A stretch of 64,000 nt of DNA. Source: Erythrobacter sp. SD-21 (lineage in GTDB: Bacteria; Pseudomonadota; Alphaproteobacteria; Sphingomonadales; Sphingomonadaceae). The notes below the pieces were generated by a model that was not told the origin of the DNA, did no database searches, and saw only the letters and a list, made by a program, of their open reading frames with translations. Position 1 is the stretch's first letter. Every line of letters begins with the position of its first letter. A program made the translations under genes and the position numbers. Positions 1 to 9,551 of the stretch are shown piece after piece. The DNA is taken from assembly GCF_000181515.1 (NCBI RefSeq), contig NZ_ABCG01000005.1, forward strand, positions 179,427 through 243,426, in the 5' to 3' direction.

Positions 1-264
1 CGCTATCGCTATGCCGACAACGTCATCTACCGCGTCGCCCCCGAAGACGCGGCGATCACCTCGATCGCGGCGCTGATTACGGGTGACGATTTCCGTATCG
101 GGCAGGCCATGCCGCGTGGCTACGACGTCTACAACGTCCCCCACGCCTATCGCGATCGCTACTATGACACCCCCGACTATATGTATCGCTATTCGGATGG
201 CTACGTGTACCAGATCGATCCCGAGACCCGCCTCGTCGCGGCTGCCATCGAACTGCTGATCTGA
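1..264 (+). CDS. C-terminal part of an aromatic-rich protein of unknown function
   Basis: The frame is open from the first base to a TGA at 262-264, so only the last 87 residues are present and the start lies to the left of the window. Two imperfect repeats are visible: RYADNVIYRVAP followed by a hydrophobic run (ITSIAALI), and YRYSDGYVYQIDP followed by LVAAAIELLI. The region between them is rich in Tyr, Arg and Asp. I do not recognise the family. The spacing of 11 bases to the next gene suggests co-transcription with the fasciclin lipoprotein, which would fit an envelope role, but this is inference only. Confidence 0.6.
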   Translation, partial: RYRYADNVIYRVAPEDAAITSIAALITGDDFRIGQAMPRGYDVYNVPHAYRDRYYDTPDYMYRYSDGYVYQIDPETRLVAAAIELLI

Positions 265-275
265 TCCGGAGAGAC

Positions 276-860
276 ATGATGAAGAACTTCACCAAGCCCA
301 TCGTGCTGGCCGGTGCAATCGCAGGCATGGCCCTGCTACCCGCCTGTTCGAGCGATGCCGACACGGCCGACGAAGGTTCGACCGCCACCCAGGATGAAGG
401 CACCCGCACCCTCGCCGCCTCGCTCGGCGACCTCCCCGACATGGCTAGCCTCAACGGCGCGATTTCGGCGGCGCAACTCGGCTCGATCTTCGATGGCCCG
501 GGCAGCTACACACTGCTCGCCCCCAACGATCCCGCCTTCGACAGGCTGGGCGATTCCGGCAAGGCGCTGCTTGAGGAAGAGCAGCGTCCTCTCCTCGTCG
601 GCCTGCTGCGCGAACACATATTGCCGGGGCACCTGACGCCCGAGAACATCGGCGAGGCGCTGGACACCCAAGGCGGCGATGTGACTATGACCACGCTGGG
701 CGGCACCGCCGTCACCTTCTCGCGCGATGGCGAGGCGATCACGGTCTCCAACGGCAACGGCTCGTCGGCCCGGTTCACCGGTACGGCGACCGCCGCCACC
801 AACGGGGTGATCATTCCGCTCGACACCGTGATGGTGCCGACCGAGACGCCCACGGCCTGA
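276..860 (+). CDS. Fasciclin (FAS1) domain lipoprotein
   Basis: The protein has 194 residues. An N-terminal lipoprotein signal ends in the lipobox LLPAC with Cys24, so it should be lipidated and anchored on the periplasmic side of a membrane. One FAS1 domain follows at about residues 50-190. It shows the usual blocks YTLLAPNDPAFDRLG, LLREHILPGHLTPENI and the closing NGVIIPLDTVMVP. FAS1 domains act in adhesion or protein-protein contacts, and the bacterial partners are mostly unknown. The start at 276 is preceded by GGAGAG; an ATG at 279 is also possible. It is convergent with tamB, whose end is 10 bases away. Confidence 0.9.
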   Translation: MMKNFTKPIVLAGAIAGMALLPACSSDADTADEGSTATQDEGTRTLAASLGDLPDMASLNGAISAAQLGSIFDGPGSYTLLAPNDPAFDRLGDSGKALLEEEQRPLLVGLLREHILPGHLTPENIGEALDTQGGDVTMTTLGGTAVTFSRDGEAITVSNGNGSSARFTGTATAATNGVIIPLDTVMVPTETPTA

Positions 861-869
861 AATGCCAGA

Positions 870-3800
870 TCAATAGTCGCGGCTGATTTCCGCGACGGCA
901 CTTTCGCGACCGATGGTCGAGACGCTTGCGAGTAGGGATAGCCAGCTCGTGACGCGGAACTCGACCTCGGTCGCGCTGTATCCGCGCCCGTCGGTGACCA
1001 GTTCGACGTAGAACCTGCGCCCGATGTTCTTGCCCAGCGCTACGCCGGTCTGGCGATTGAGCGCGGGGTCGGCGGACACGATGCGCAGCCGGTCGAGCCC
1101 GATGGCCGAGCGAAGCTGGTTGATCGGATCGAGCCCGCCACCGCCACGCAGGCTGGCGACGGCCGCTCCCAATTGCAGCGCGTCGGTCGCGGAAAGCTCG
1201 GTGATGGAACCGCCAAACAGCAGGCGGGCGAGGATTTCCTCTTCGGGCAAGGCGGGATCGGAAGAGAAGGCGATCTCGGTCTGCGAAACCGTGCCGGTTA
1301 CGGTGACGATGACGGAGACGCCGTCCGCCTCGCTCTCGGCCCTGATATCGAGGGTGGGATCGATCGGCTGGTTCTCGTCGAAGTCGATCTCGCCACGGGT
1401 CAGCTCGAAGCGCGTCCCGGCAAAGGTGTAGTCCCCGCGCACCACGCGGGCGCTGCCGCCGATGCGCGGTTCGTCGGTGGTGCCGCGCAGGATGATGTCG
1501 GCGCCCCATTCGCTGTCGAGACCCATTCCGTCGACATCGATCCGGCTGTTGCCGCGCGCATCGATGAGATAGCGCCACGGGCGGCTTCCGGTCACACTCG
1601 GCGCGCGGTCGGCAGGGGCGTTGATCTCGGTCGTCGCGATGCGCGGCAGGCGCATGTCTTCGGCAGCCGTGCCCAGTTTCCAGCTGGCGCGGTTAATCCG
1701 CACGCGGCCGGCGATGGTGCCGCCAAGACCGTTGGAGACAATCCGCAAGGGTCCGCTGATCGTGGCATCAAGGCCGTTTGCCCGCAGCAGTCGCGCATTC
1801 TTGGCTGATGCGCGCAGGTCCAGAGTCGGGCCGCGGATCTCGGTAAAGCGACCGACCACGCGTTCGCCCAGCCCTTCGAGATCGACGATACCGCTTCCGG
1901 TCACCGTACCCCCGTTCGCCGTGCTTCCCGCAAAGCGCGTGAGATTGAGGCGCGAGCCGGCGAAGGTGCCGCGCACCGTCACGTCTTGGATATCGGTCCC
2001 CGACAGGGAACTGCGCACGCGCAGGTCGTCGCTCGTCACCCGGCCACGCACGACCGGATTGGCGAGTGTGCCCGTGGCGTTGGCAGCGATCGCGACCGGC
2101 CCGGTGAGGTCGAAGGCGTCGACCGCTGCGAGACGCCACAGACTTTCCGCGGCTCCTTCGTAGCGCAATTGTCCATCGAGCCGCCCCGCCCGCAAACGCT
2201 GCGTGAGATCGCCGCCCGACGGCAAGTTCGTGATCAGCGCCTGCATCCGGCCGCGGCGAATATCTTCGTTCGCCACCACCGCCCTCGCTTCGAGCTGGTT
2301 CCTCTCGAGCCTTGCGACGAGAGCGAGGTCGACCGGCTTGCTCGTCAGAACCAGACCCGATCGCGTGAGATCGTCCACTTTCACACGGGCGATCCCGGTG
2401 GGAAGTCCGCCCTTCGGCTGCCGAAAATCGATGGTGCCCGACATGGTCCCGCCGAGCCCGATGTCGGACACGGCCACATCGACCAGCGAGAGCGGCATGC
2501 CTGCCAGCTTGAGTTCGAGGGCGGTTTCGTTAGGCGCGAAGACACCCGAAGCGATCGCTCCGCCACCGCCATAGTTCAGCTGGGTTGGCGCCAGGCGCCA
2601 TCCGCCGCCTTCCAGCGCGGTCAGCACGGCGCGGCGCGGCATGGTGATCGTGCGGCCGGCGAATTGCCCGTCGGCGGCCACTGCGATCCGGTCCGGCCGG
2701 AAGCGGGCGTTAACGTCGAGCGCGAAGCGGTTGCCGCGCTGTCCTGTGAGCGCCGCGTCGAGACTGCCCACGCCGTCGACTACCTCGCCCCTGGCTGCCA
2801 TCCGCCCGATGAAGAGCGTGCCGTATTGGAGGCCCTGTGCGTTGGCCGTGCCGCGGAAGCTGTAGGAACCGTCTCCTAGCAGGCCCGAGGCGTCGATATC
2901 GGCCCGCGCAATCGTCAGCGGCGTATCGCCGCCGAACCGCGCGTTGCGCGCGGTCAAGTCGAGATCGACCCCCTGCCTGCCGTCTCTCGGAGCAAGACCC
3001 ACCGTTCCGTCAAGTCCGCCGCCGCCAAGCGCCAGCGTGCCCTGCACGCCGCCTTCGACCAGCAGGATATCGCCCGAGACATCGGTCTCGGAAACGGTCA
3101 GTTGCCGGATCGCGATCCGTGTCGGTCCGCTCTCGGGCGCAACGAGGCCGAGCGCGCCCGTAAAGGGACCGAGCAGCGAATTGCCCTCGGTGTCGATCGC
3201 GAAACCTTCCTCGGTCGGAGCGATTGCGAGGCGGACATCCTCCAGCCCCGTTACGGGCCGTGCGAAGACGAGTTCCGCCGTGGGTGCACCGTCCTCGATC
3301 CGTCCTTCGACCGTGAACGGACCGTACTGGGTGTGCTCGCCCGTGCCCGCGAGCGTGGTCGTGCCGCCGTCGATCGCGCCGTCCATCGCCAGGGTGAGCT
3401 TTTCCGAGTTCACCCGCAGCCGGTCGAAAGCGATCGCCGCGCCATTGCTGGTTGCGATCCCGCCGCGCACGCGGATTGCGGGCCCCGCGAGATTGGCCAG
3501 CGTATCGTTGCTGACCGGAGATATGCGCGCATCGAGCGTCGCTCCGAGCCGCCATCCCGACGGCAGGAGATCGAAATCGATCAACGCCGTCCCGCCCGCC
3601 GTCCCGACATTGTCGAGCGCAAGGCGATCGGCCCGCACCGGTCCGCGGAGCTGGTAGCGGCCTGTCTCAAGGTCGCCGCGCAGGACGAGATTGGCTGCGA
3701 GGCCGCGAAAGGCAATGGTGAGGTCCTCGCCAACCAGCGTGCTGCCGGAAAGAACCAGCCGGCCGCGGCCGGTGCCGTTGACCAGCCGCGGGTCGACCAG

Positions 3801-5069
3801 TGCGTTGCCCGTCTCCACGCGGGCGACGCGAAGCGACAGCGGGACGGTCCAGCGCGCGCCGTCGTAACGCGCAGTGCCTTGCTGGCTAAGCCCGGTAAGG
3901 CTGGTCGTGCCCGATACCAACCGCCCGATGGTGAGATCGTGGACGATGGCGAGATCGTCGAACGCGCCGTTGACGCTGGCCTCGGCGCGGGTGTTCTCCA
4001 GCCGCAGGTCCTCACCGAAGAGCGCCGGATCGCGCAACACCGCGGCAAGCTCGTAAGCCTCGACCCGGTTTTCCGCGAGATCGACCAGGCCTTCGCCATC
4101 GAGACGAATGCCGCGCCCGACCAGCGTGGTCCTTCCGTCGAAGGCGCGGTTGTCGATCCGTAGGCGCGAACGGATCGCCACGTCGTCGCCCAAGGCGTTG
4201 GCGACCGTGCCGCTCGTGAAATCGCTGGGGTCGATCTTGCCGAGAACGCCGAAGACGCCCTTGTCGTTTGTGATGCGAAGCGCGGCCATGCGCTCGCCTT
4301 CCGAACGCGCCAGCAGGCCGCCCGTCCAGCGCGACCAGCTGCCATCGCCCTGCAACCTTGCCTCGTAACCGCGCGGGAGACCGAGCATCTGCGCCAGCGG
4401 CCCCTCCTCTTCCGCCGTTATGCGCGCCGCCAGATCGAAGGAATCGCCATCGGGTTCGGCATCGACCAGCACCGCCACCCGGTCACGCTGACCCAGCCGC
4501 GCGTCGCCATCGACGAAGAGGCGGCGATCCTCGACCAGCACTTCCGCCTCGAGATCGACGCGCTGGGCCGCATCGCCCGCTATGCCCGGTGCGAGGGTAA
4601 GATTGTCGATCTCCAACCGGTCCACCGAGATGTCGAAGCCGGGCAGGATCGGGCCGTCGTCCTCGCTCGGCAAGAATTCCGGCAAGCGTTGCAGGGTCGC
4701 CCGGCGCGCAGTGAAGCGGTCGATTTCGAGCCGTTCCTCCAGCCATGCGCCCGGGTTCCAGTCCACCTCGGCGCGCGGGATGGTGAGGAAGACGCCTTGC
4801 GGATCGAGCAGCTTCACATCGTGCAGCACTGCCTCGCCGTAGAGATTGCCCTCGATCCGGCCGATCTGCACGACCAGCCCGTTGGGGAAGGTCTGCTTAG
4901 CGATCTGGCTGGCGAGGAAACGTTCACCCAGGGGTGTGTTGAGCAGCGCCAACGCGGCAATGACCAGCAGAATCGGTCCGCCGATGAGGGTCGCCGCCCA
5001 TTTCGAGAAGCTGCGCGCACGGCTGCGGCGGCGCGGCGGCGGGCTTTCGTGCGTATGCTCTTCGGCCAT
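870..5069 (-). CDS. tamB: Translocation and assembly module protein TamB
   Basis: The protein has 1399 residues, with a short charged N-terminus and a single membrane anchor at about residues 23-45. A very long repetitive beta-rich region follows, and the C-terminus carries the TamB/DUF490 domain (ending ESAVAEISRDY). TamB proteins bridge the inner membrane to an Omp85 partner in the outer membrane, helping assembly of outer-membrane proteins and transfer of phospholipid. The ATG at 5069 overlaps the TGA of the upstream Omp85 gene by one base (TGATG). This indicates translational coupling and the classical TamA-TamB pairing. Confidence 0.93.
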   Translation of the reverse strand: MAEEHTHESPPPRRRSRARSFSKWAATLIGGPILLVIAALALLNTPLGERFLASQIAKQTFPNGLVVQIGRIEGNLYGEAVLHDVKLLDPQGVFLTIPRAEVDWNPGAWLEERLEIDRFTARRATLQRLPEFLPSEDDGPILPGFDISVDRLEIDNLTLAPGIAGDAAQRVDLEAEVLVEDRRLFVDGDARLGQRDRVAVLVDAEPDGDSFDLAARITAEEEGPLAQMLGLPRGYEARLQGDGSWSRWTGGLLARSEGERMAALRITNDKGVFGVLGKIDPSDFTSGTVANALGDDVAIRSRLRIDNRAFDGRTTLVGRGIRLDGEGLVDLAENRVEAYELAAVLRDPALFGEDLRLENTRAEASVNGAFDDLAIVHDLTIGRLVSGTTSLTGLSQQGTARYDGARWTVPLSLRVARVETGNALVDPRLVNGTGRGRLVLSGSTLVGEDLTIAFRGLAANLVLRGDLETGRYQLRGPVRADRLALDNVGTAGGTALIDFDLLPSGWRLGATLDARISPVSNDTLANLAGPAIRVRGGIATSNGAAIAFDRLRVNSEKLTLAMDGAIDGGTTTLAGTGEHTQYGPFTVEGRIEDGAPTAELVFARPVTGLEDVRLAIAPTEEGFAIDTEGNSLLGPFTGALGLVAPESGPTRIAIRQLTVSETDVSGDILLVEGGVQGTLALGGGGLDGTVGLAPRDGRQGVDLDLTARNARFGGDTPLTIARADIDASGLLGDGSYSFRGTANAQGLQYGTLFIGRMAARGEVVDGVGSLDAALTGQRGNRFALDVNARFRPDRIAVAADGQFAGRTITMPRRAVLTALEGGGWRLAPTQLNYGGGGAIASGVFAPNETALELKLAGMPLSLVDVAVSDIGLGGTMSGTIDFRQPKGGLPTGIARVKVDDLTRSGLVLTSKPVDLALVARLERNQLEARAVVANEDIRRGRMQALITNLPSGGDLTQRLRAGRLDGQLRYEGAAESLWRLAAVDAFDLTGPVAIAANATGTLANPVVRGRVTSDDLRVRSSLSGTDIQDVTVRGTFAGSRLNLTRFAGSTANGGTVTGSGIVDLEGLGERVVGRFTEIRGPTLDLRASAKNARLLRANGLDATISGPLRIVSNGLGGTIAGRVRINRASWKLGTAAEDMRLPRIATTEINAPADRAPSVTGSRPWRYLIDARGNSRIDVDGMGLDSEWGADIILRGTTDEPRIGGSARVVRGDYTFAGTRFELTRGEIDFDENQPIDPTLDIRAESEADGVSVIVTVTGTVSQTEIAFSSDPALPEEEILARLLFGGSITELSATDALQLGAAVASLRGGGGLDPINQLRSAIGLDRLRIVSADPALNRQTGVALGKNIGRRFYVELVTDGRGYSATEVEFRVTSWLSLLASVSTIGRESAVAEISRDY

Positions 5070-7195
5070 CAGAAGGCCTGTCCAAGCGACACGTAAACGG
5101 CAATCGGCGCGTCATCGGGATCGGGATTGAGCGGGGTCGCGACATCCACGCGCAGCGGCCCGAAACCGGTCGCGTAGCGCAAGCCCACCCCCGCGCCGTA
5201 TTTCACGAACCGGAAATCGGGCACGGAATCGATCGACACAGCGCCAGCATCGAAAAAGGGCACGATCGAGACCGCGCCATCGAAAAAGCCGGTGCCGATA
5301 CGCGCCTCGATCGAAGCTTCGACGAGGCTGGCGCCGCCGGTCGGTTCGCCGAAATCGTTGGTCGGGCCGATTTTCTCGTAGCCATAGCCGCGTACCGACG
5401 CGCCGCCACCGGCATAGAGCCTGCGCGATGGCGGTACGCCGAAGAGTTCGCCGCCTTGGATCGTCGCCCCGCGCAGGCGCCCGGCCAGCACGATCCGCTC
5501 GCTCACCGGCTGGTAGTAGCTGGCATCGGCCTGAAGGCGGAAATAGATGAACTCCCGGTCCGCCGTGTAGGAGATTTCCGGGGCGACGAAGCCGCCGATG
5601 CGGAAACCCTGCGTCGGATCGAGCAGGGAATCGGTCGTATCCAGCGTGGCGCGGCCAAAAACCGAACCGACGAAATAGGTCCGCCGTGGACGCGGGACGC
5701 CACCGATCACGCGGTTGCGCTCGTCGGTCGCCAGCACCTCGACCCCGCCCGCCCAGCTGAAGGGCTTTTGGAACAAGAGCGTCGACAGCTTCTCGAAGGT
5801 GCCCGTCAGCGCGACGGTGTTGGCGTCATAGGCATCGGTGTCGAGCGTGCGCGCATAGGCGTCGAGCGTCAGCACCTTGTCGCGACCGGTGAAGTTGTTC
5901 TTGCGGAAGGTGATGCCCGCCATCTGCTCACGTGTGCCGGCGACGCCGCGCAGGCGCAACAGGCCCTCGGGCGGAAACAGATTGCGATGCTCCCAGCTCG
6001 CCTGCAAGCGGAAGCCCTCTTCTGAGCCATAGCCGATCGCACCGGCAATCGTGCGCAGCTTGGCGCGGCTGAGTTCGACATCCATGGCAACCACACCCGG
6101 CTCGTCGCCCTGCGGCGGCGTCACTTCGCGCGGAGTGACCGAGACCGAAGAGACCAGCCCCGTCGCGGTGACGGCGCGCCGCAAATCCATCGACAGGCTG
6201 CGCTGGTAGGTATCGCCCGGATCGAAGCGGGCGATCCTTCCAAGATGGCGGCCCGACAGGAATTCGGGATCGTTGCTGACGACTTCGCCGAACACATACT
6301 TGCCGTTGGGATCGACCTTGAGTGTCAGGTCGCCTTCGACCCGCTCGTGATCGATCAGCAGCTGCGGTTCGTCGATGGCGGCAAAGGCATAGCCGTTCTC
6401 GCCCAGCGCCCGGTCGAGGTTGAACTGCTCCTGCAGGATCATGTCGCTTTGCAGGTAGTCCCCCGGAAAAATGCCGAAGGTCTCGCGCAGCACCTTGTAA
6501 TCGGGCGCGGTATCGAGATTGCCGAGATTGACGGTTCCGACCTTGTACCGATCGCCGGGGATGACATCGAAGCGGACCGTGGGCGTTTCATCGGCGGTGG
6601 TATCACCGGCCCGGATACTGCCGGTCGAACGGATCACCTGTCCATCGTAGTAGCCATAGACCCGCAGGAGGTTGCCAAGCAGTTCTTCGTCCTCGCGTGC
6701 CCGCGCGGCGAGCTGAGCGACGTTGGCGTCCTCGTCCTCGAGCTGCTCGAGGGTGGAGAGCGCCTCGAATCGCTCGACGAAATCGCCGCGCTCGGAAAAG
6801 GGTGGCTCGGTCTGCGGGAAGCCGAGCACCAAATTGTCGGCCAGGCGCTCGATATCCGCCTCGTCGAAAGCGACTTGCGACTGGCCCAGATCGAGGTCTG
6901 CGAATTCTATGTCTTCGTCCGGTTCGAGCGGTTCGAACCCGTCGATGGCGATATCATTGGGCCAGGGCAGGTCGAGACCCGGCGGTTCGGCGATCGGCGT
7001 CTCGGGATCGGGCGCCGCAGCATCCGGGATCTCTACCGCTTCCGCGGAGCCCTGTTCGGCCCAATCGTCAGGATTGTCGACGGCGCTATCGGGTATGAGG
7101 TCTTCCAGCTGCGCAGGGGCGTCCGGATCCTGGGCGGCAAGGGGTGCCGCCGCCAACGCGAGCGTGGCGGCGCAAAGGACCGGAGCCAGCCGGAT
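5069..7195 (-). CDS. tamA: Omp85-family outer-membrane assembly protein TamA, probable ATC start
   Basis: About 708 residues. The predicted N-terminus MRLAPVLCAATLALAAAP is a good signal peptide ending near LAAQD. An acidic Pro/Asp/Glu-rich linker, POTRA-like repeats (about residues 170-370) and a C-terminal Omp85 beta-barrel ending in YVSLGQAF follow. It acts with TamB, encoded directly downstream, in the outer membrane. There is no ATG, GTG or TTG that would place a start at the signal peptide. The candidates are ATC at 7195 and CTG at 7189, both just after the bpt stop at 7200-7202. The next in-frame ATG is about 220 bases upstream, inside bpt, and would add a long non-secretory extension. 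The gene identity is secure; the start is not. Confidence 0.88.
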   Translation of the reverse strand: MRLAPVLCAATLALAAAPLAAQDPDAPAQLEDLIPDSAVDNPDDWAEQGSAEAVEIPDAAAPDPETPIAEPPGLDLPWPNDIAIDGFEPLEPDEDIEFADLDLGQSQVAFDEADIERLADNLVLGFPQTEPPFSERGDFVERFEALSTLEQLEDEDANVAQLAARAREDEELLGNLLRVYGYYDGQVIRSTGSIRAGDTTADETPTVRFDVIPGDRYKVGTVNLGNLDTAPDYKVLRETFGIFPGDYLQSDMILQEQFNLDRALGENGYAFAAIDEPQLLIDHERVEGDLTLKVDPNGKYVFGEVVSNDPEFLSGRHLGRIARFDPGDTYQRSLSMDLRRAVTATGLVSSVSVTPREVTPPQGDEPGVVAMDVELSRAKLRTIAGAIGYGSEEGFRLQASWEHRNLFPPEGLLRLRGVAGTREQMAGITFRKNNFTGRDKVLTLDAYARTLDTDAYDANTVALTGTFEKLSTLLFQKPFSWAGGVEVLATDERNRVIGGVPRPRRTYFVGSVFGRATLDTTDSLLDPTQGFRIGGFVAPEISYTADREFIYFRLQADASYYQPVSERIVLAGRLRGATIQGGELFGVPPSRRLYAGGGASVRGYGYEKIGPTNDFGEPTGGASLVEASIEARIGTGFFDGAVSIVPFFDAGAVSIDSVPDFRFVKYGAGVGLRYATGFGPLRVDVATPLNPDPDDAPIAVYVSLGQAF

Positions 7196-7199
7196 CTGC

Positions 7200-8042
7200 C
7201 TAGTCGGCGAGCTTGTATTCGCGCTGGCTGCCGTCTTTCGAAGGCCTGGGTTCGCCGTCCCGGTCGCTCCGCGGTGCCGTGGCGGCCGCGATGAGGCGCT
7301 TTTGCTCGGGTTCGGGCATGCGTTCCCAGCCGCCGCGAGTGAGCCGTTCGAGCGGACGATAGCGGACCTTGTATTGCATACGGTCCGATCCTTCGACCCA
7401 GTAGCCGAGGTAGACATAGGGCAATCCGCTGTCGGCGGCGCGCCTGATGTGGTCGAGAATGATGTAGTTCCCAAGCCCGGCCCGATCCTCAATCTCAGGG
7501 TCGTAAAAGCTGTAGATCATCGACAGCCCGTCGCCCTGTACGTCCGTGAGGCAAGCGCCGACCAGTCTGCCTGGTTCGTTGCCCACTCCCGGTTCCCGAT
7601 ATTCAATGACATAGCTGGATACCGGCGTGTGTTCCACCATATCCGCAAAATCGCTTTCGTCCATCTCCGCCATGCCCCCACCGGGGTGACGTGCCGCAAG
7701 ATAACGACGAAGCAGATCGTATTGCTCTTCGGTCGCCCAGGGACGGCACTCCGAAGCGATCAGATCGTCGTTCGCCTTGAGCGTGCGCTTCTGGCTGGAC
7801 GAGGGTTTGAATTCCTTCGCCACGACGCGGACCGAGACGCAGGCCTGGCAGTCGAGGCAGGAGGGGCGGTAGGCGACGGTCTGGCTGCGGCGGAAACCGA
7901 TGCGGCCCAGCGCCTCGTTAAGCTCGTCCGCGCTGTCGCCGCGCAGTTCGGTGAAGACCTTCCGTTCGCTGCGCCCGGGCAGGTACGGACACGGCGCGGG
8001 GCTGGTCACGAAAAACCTGGGAAAGCGGATGGGTGCCGTCAC
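7200..8042 (-). CDS. bpt: Aspartate/glutamate leucyltransferase (N-end rule transferase, Bpt/Ate1-like)
   Basis: The protein has 280 residues, the usual length for bacterial aminoacyl-tRNA-protein transferases. These enzymes move leucine from leucyl-tRNA onto N-terminal Asp or Glu and so mark proteins for ClpAP degradation. Family signs are the N-terminal cysteine block with [11 protein letters not shown], the central [20 protein letters not shown] and the C-terminal [18 protein letters not shown]. It lies directly upstream of tamA with only four bases between its stop and the proposed tamA start, so tamA translation may depend on it. Confidence 0.92.
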   Translation of the reverse strand: MTAPIRFPRFFVTSPAPCPYLPGRSERKVFTELRGDSADELNEALGRIGFRRSQTVAYRPSCLDCQACVSVRVVAKEFKPSSSQKRTLKANDDLIASECRPWATEEQYDLLRRYLAARHPGGGMAEMDESDFADMVEHTPVSSYVIEYREPGVGNEPGRLVGACLTDVQGDGLSMIYSFYDPEIEDRAGLGNYIILDHIRRAADSGLPYVYLGYWVEGSDRMQYKVRYRPLERLTRGGWERMPEPEQKRLIAAATAPRSDRDGEPRPSKDGSQREYKLAD

Positions 8043-8131
8043 GGCCTGCGGGTCCTCTCGTTGCGACGTTCAATTCGTTAACAACTCCTTTATGCATGAC
8101 CCGTGCCCGCGTTTAAAGACTATTAACCACG

Positions 8132-8164
8132 AAAAAGCGGACGACCTCGCGAGTCGCCCGCTTT
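8132..8164 (-). terminator. Rho-independent terminator of ilvA
   Basis: Arms at 8134-8144 and 8154-8164 pair over 11 positions with one G-U type mismatch and a loop of 9 bases. Read on the minus strand the stem ends in a run of five T. It lies 26 bases past the ilvA stop. Confidence 0.75.
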
Positions 8165-8189
8165 CGAGGGATTTTTCGGTTAACGCTTG

Positions 8190-9443
8190 TCAGGCGAGTT
8201 CGGCGAGTTCGACGCTGTAACCCTTGCTTTCCAGCTCACGGACAAGCCGGTCGATCTGGGCCCCGTCGCGGGCCTCGCACTCGATTTCCGTGATCAGCCC
8301 CTTGGCTGGCAGCGTGGTGAAAATGCGCTGGTGGTAGATTTCGATGATGTTGACGTTGTGCTCGTTGAACTCGCGCATCACCTTGTAGAGCGCGCCCGGG
8401 CGATCCTGCAGCGTGATACGCAACCGCGCGAGGCGGCCCGAACGCGCAAGGTCGCGCACCAGCACATTGGCCAGAAGGCGCGTGTCGATATTGCCGCCGC
8501 ACAGTACGAGACCCACGGTCCTGCCCGCGAATTTTTCCGGATGCGACAGGACGGCAGCAAGACCCGCAGCCCCAGCGCCCTCGACCACGGTCTTCTCGAT
8601 CTGGAGCAATAGCGACACCGCGCGCTCGAGCTGCGGCTCTTCGACCAGCAGCACTTCGTCGACTAGTTCGGAGATGATCTGGCGGGTGAATGCGCCGGGT
8701 TCCTTGACCGCGATCCCTTCCGCCAGCGTATCACCGCCGCAGGGAAGCTCGACCCCGGTGACGACCGAGTACATCGAGGGATAGAGCTTCGCCTGCACGC
8801 CAACCATATGGATATCGGGATTGAGCGCCTTGGCCACCGTCGCCACGCCGCTCATCAGCCCGCCGCCGCCGATCGGCACGACCAGGTAGTCGAAATCGAG
8901 TTTCCGCTCGAGCATTTCCAGCGCCACCGTGCCCTGCCCTGCGGCGACCTGCGGATCGTCGAAGGGATGAACGAAGGTCAGCCCGCGCTCGGCTTCCAGT
9001 TCGCGGGCATGGGCATAGGCCTCGTCGAAGGTCTCGCCGAACAGCACCACGTTGCCGCCCACGCTTTCCGTCTGCATCACCTTCACCGAAGGCGTCGTCG
9101 ACGGCATGACGATCGTCACCGGCACGCCGAGGCGGCGACCGTGATAGGACAGTCCCTGCGAATGATTGCCCGCCGAGGCCGCGATCACGCCTTTCGCCAT
9201 CTGCTCGTCCGACAATTGCAGCAGCGCGTTGAGCGCGCCGCGCTCCTTGTATGCGGCGGTGAACTGGTGGTTCTCGAACTTCAGCCAGATATCGGCGCCG
9301 GTGATTTCCGACAGGGTGATCGAGTGCAGCATCGGCGTCTTGACCACCGAACCATCGATGCGCTGCGCTGCCGCGCGCACATCGGCAAGGGCGAGAAGGT
9401 CGGTCGCGCGCGCTTCGGCGCGCTGGGAAGATGCCTGGGTCAT
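8190..9443 (-). CDS. ilvA: Threonine ammonia-lyase with C-terminal ACT domain
   Basis: A 417-residue PLP enzyme that deaminates threonine to 2-oxobutanoate, the first step toward isoleucine. The PLP lysine is Lys66 in AAYKERGAL. The phosphate-binding SAGNHSQG block follows near residue 90, and a glycine-rich VPIGGGGLMSG is in the middle. The last 80 residues, from LARLRITLQDRPGALYK, form a single ACT domain. That makes it the shorter type with one ACT domain rather than the long E. coli IlvA. The start at 9443 is preferred because AGGGG lies about 8 bases upstream; a longer frame starting at 9500 adds only a basic, low-complexity tail. Confidence 0.92.
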   Translation of the reverse strand: MTQASSQRAEARATDLLALADVRAAAQRIDGSVVKTPMLHSITLSEITGADIWLKFENHQFTAAYKERGALNALLQLSDEQMAKGVIAASAGNHSQGLSYHGRRLGVPVTIVMPSTTPSVKVMQTESVGGNVVLFGETFDEAYAHARELEAERGLTFVHPFDDPQVAAGQGTVALEMLERKLDFDYLVVPIGGGGLMSGVATVAKALNPDIHMVGVQAKLYPSMYSVVTGVELPCGGDTLAEGIAVKEPGAFTRQIISELVDEVLLVEEPQLERAVSLLLQIEKTVVEGAGAAGLAAVLSHPEKFAGRTVGLVLCGGNIDTRLLANVLVRDLARSGRLARLRITLQDRPGALYKVMREFNEHNVNIIEIYHQRIFTTLPAKGLITEIECEARDGAQIDRLVRELESKGYSVELAELA

Positions 9444-9551
9444 AGTCTTGCCCCTAGGGTTCGCGAGCCTCGCGCGCAATCGCCGAAAGGGTTTGCGCAA
9501 GCCAAGCTATGCCTTATCGCTGGCCGCTCACTCCTCGAACGGGATCGCCTG
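9444..9551. promoter_or_regulatory. Divergent promoter region of ilvA and the amidohydrolase gene
   Basis: This 108-base gap separates two divergently transcribed genes, so it must hold the promoters for both. I cannot pick convincing -35/-10 boxes by eye. An 11-base-level ribosome-binding signal (AGGGG) for ilvA is at its left edge. Confidence 0.4.
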
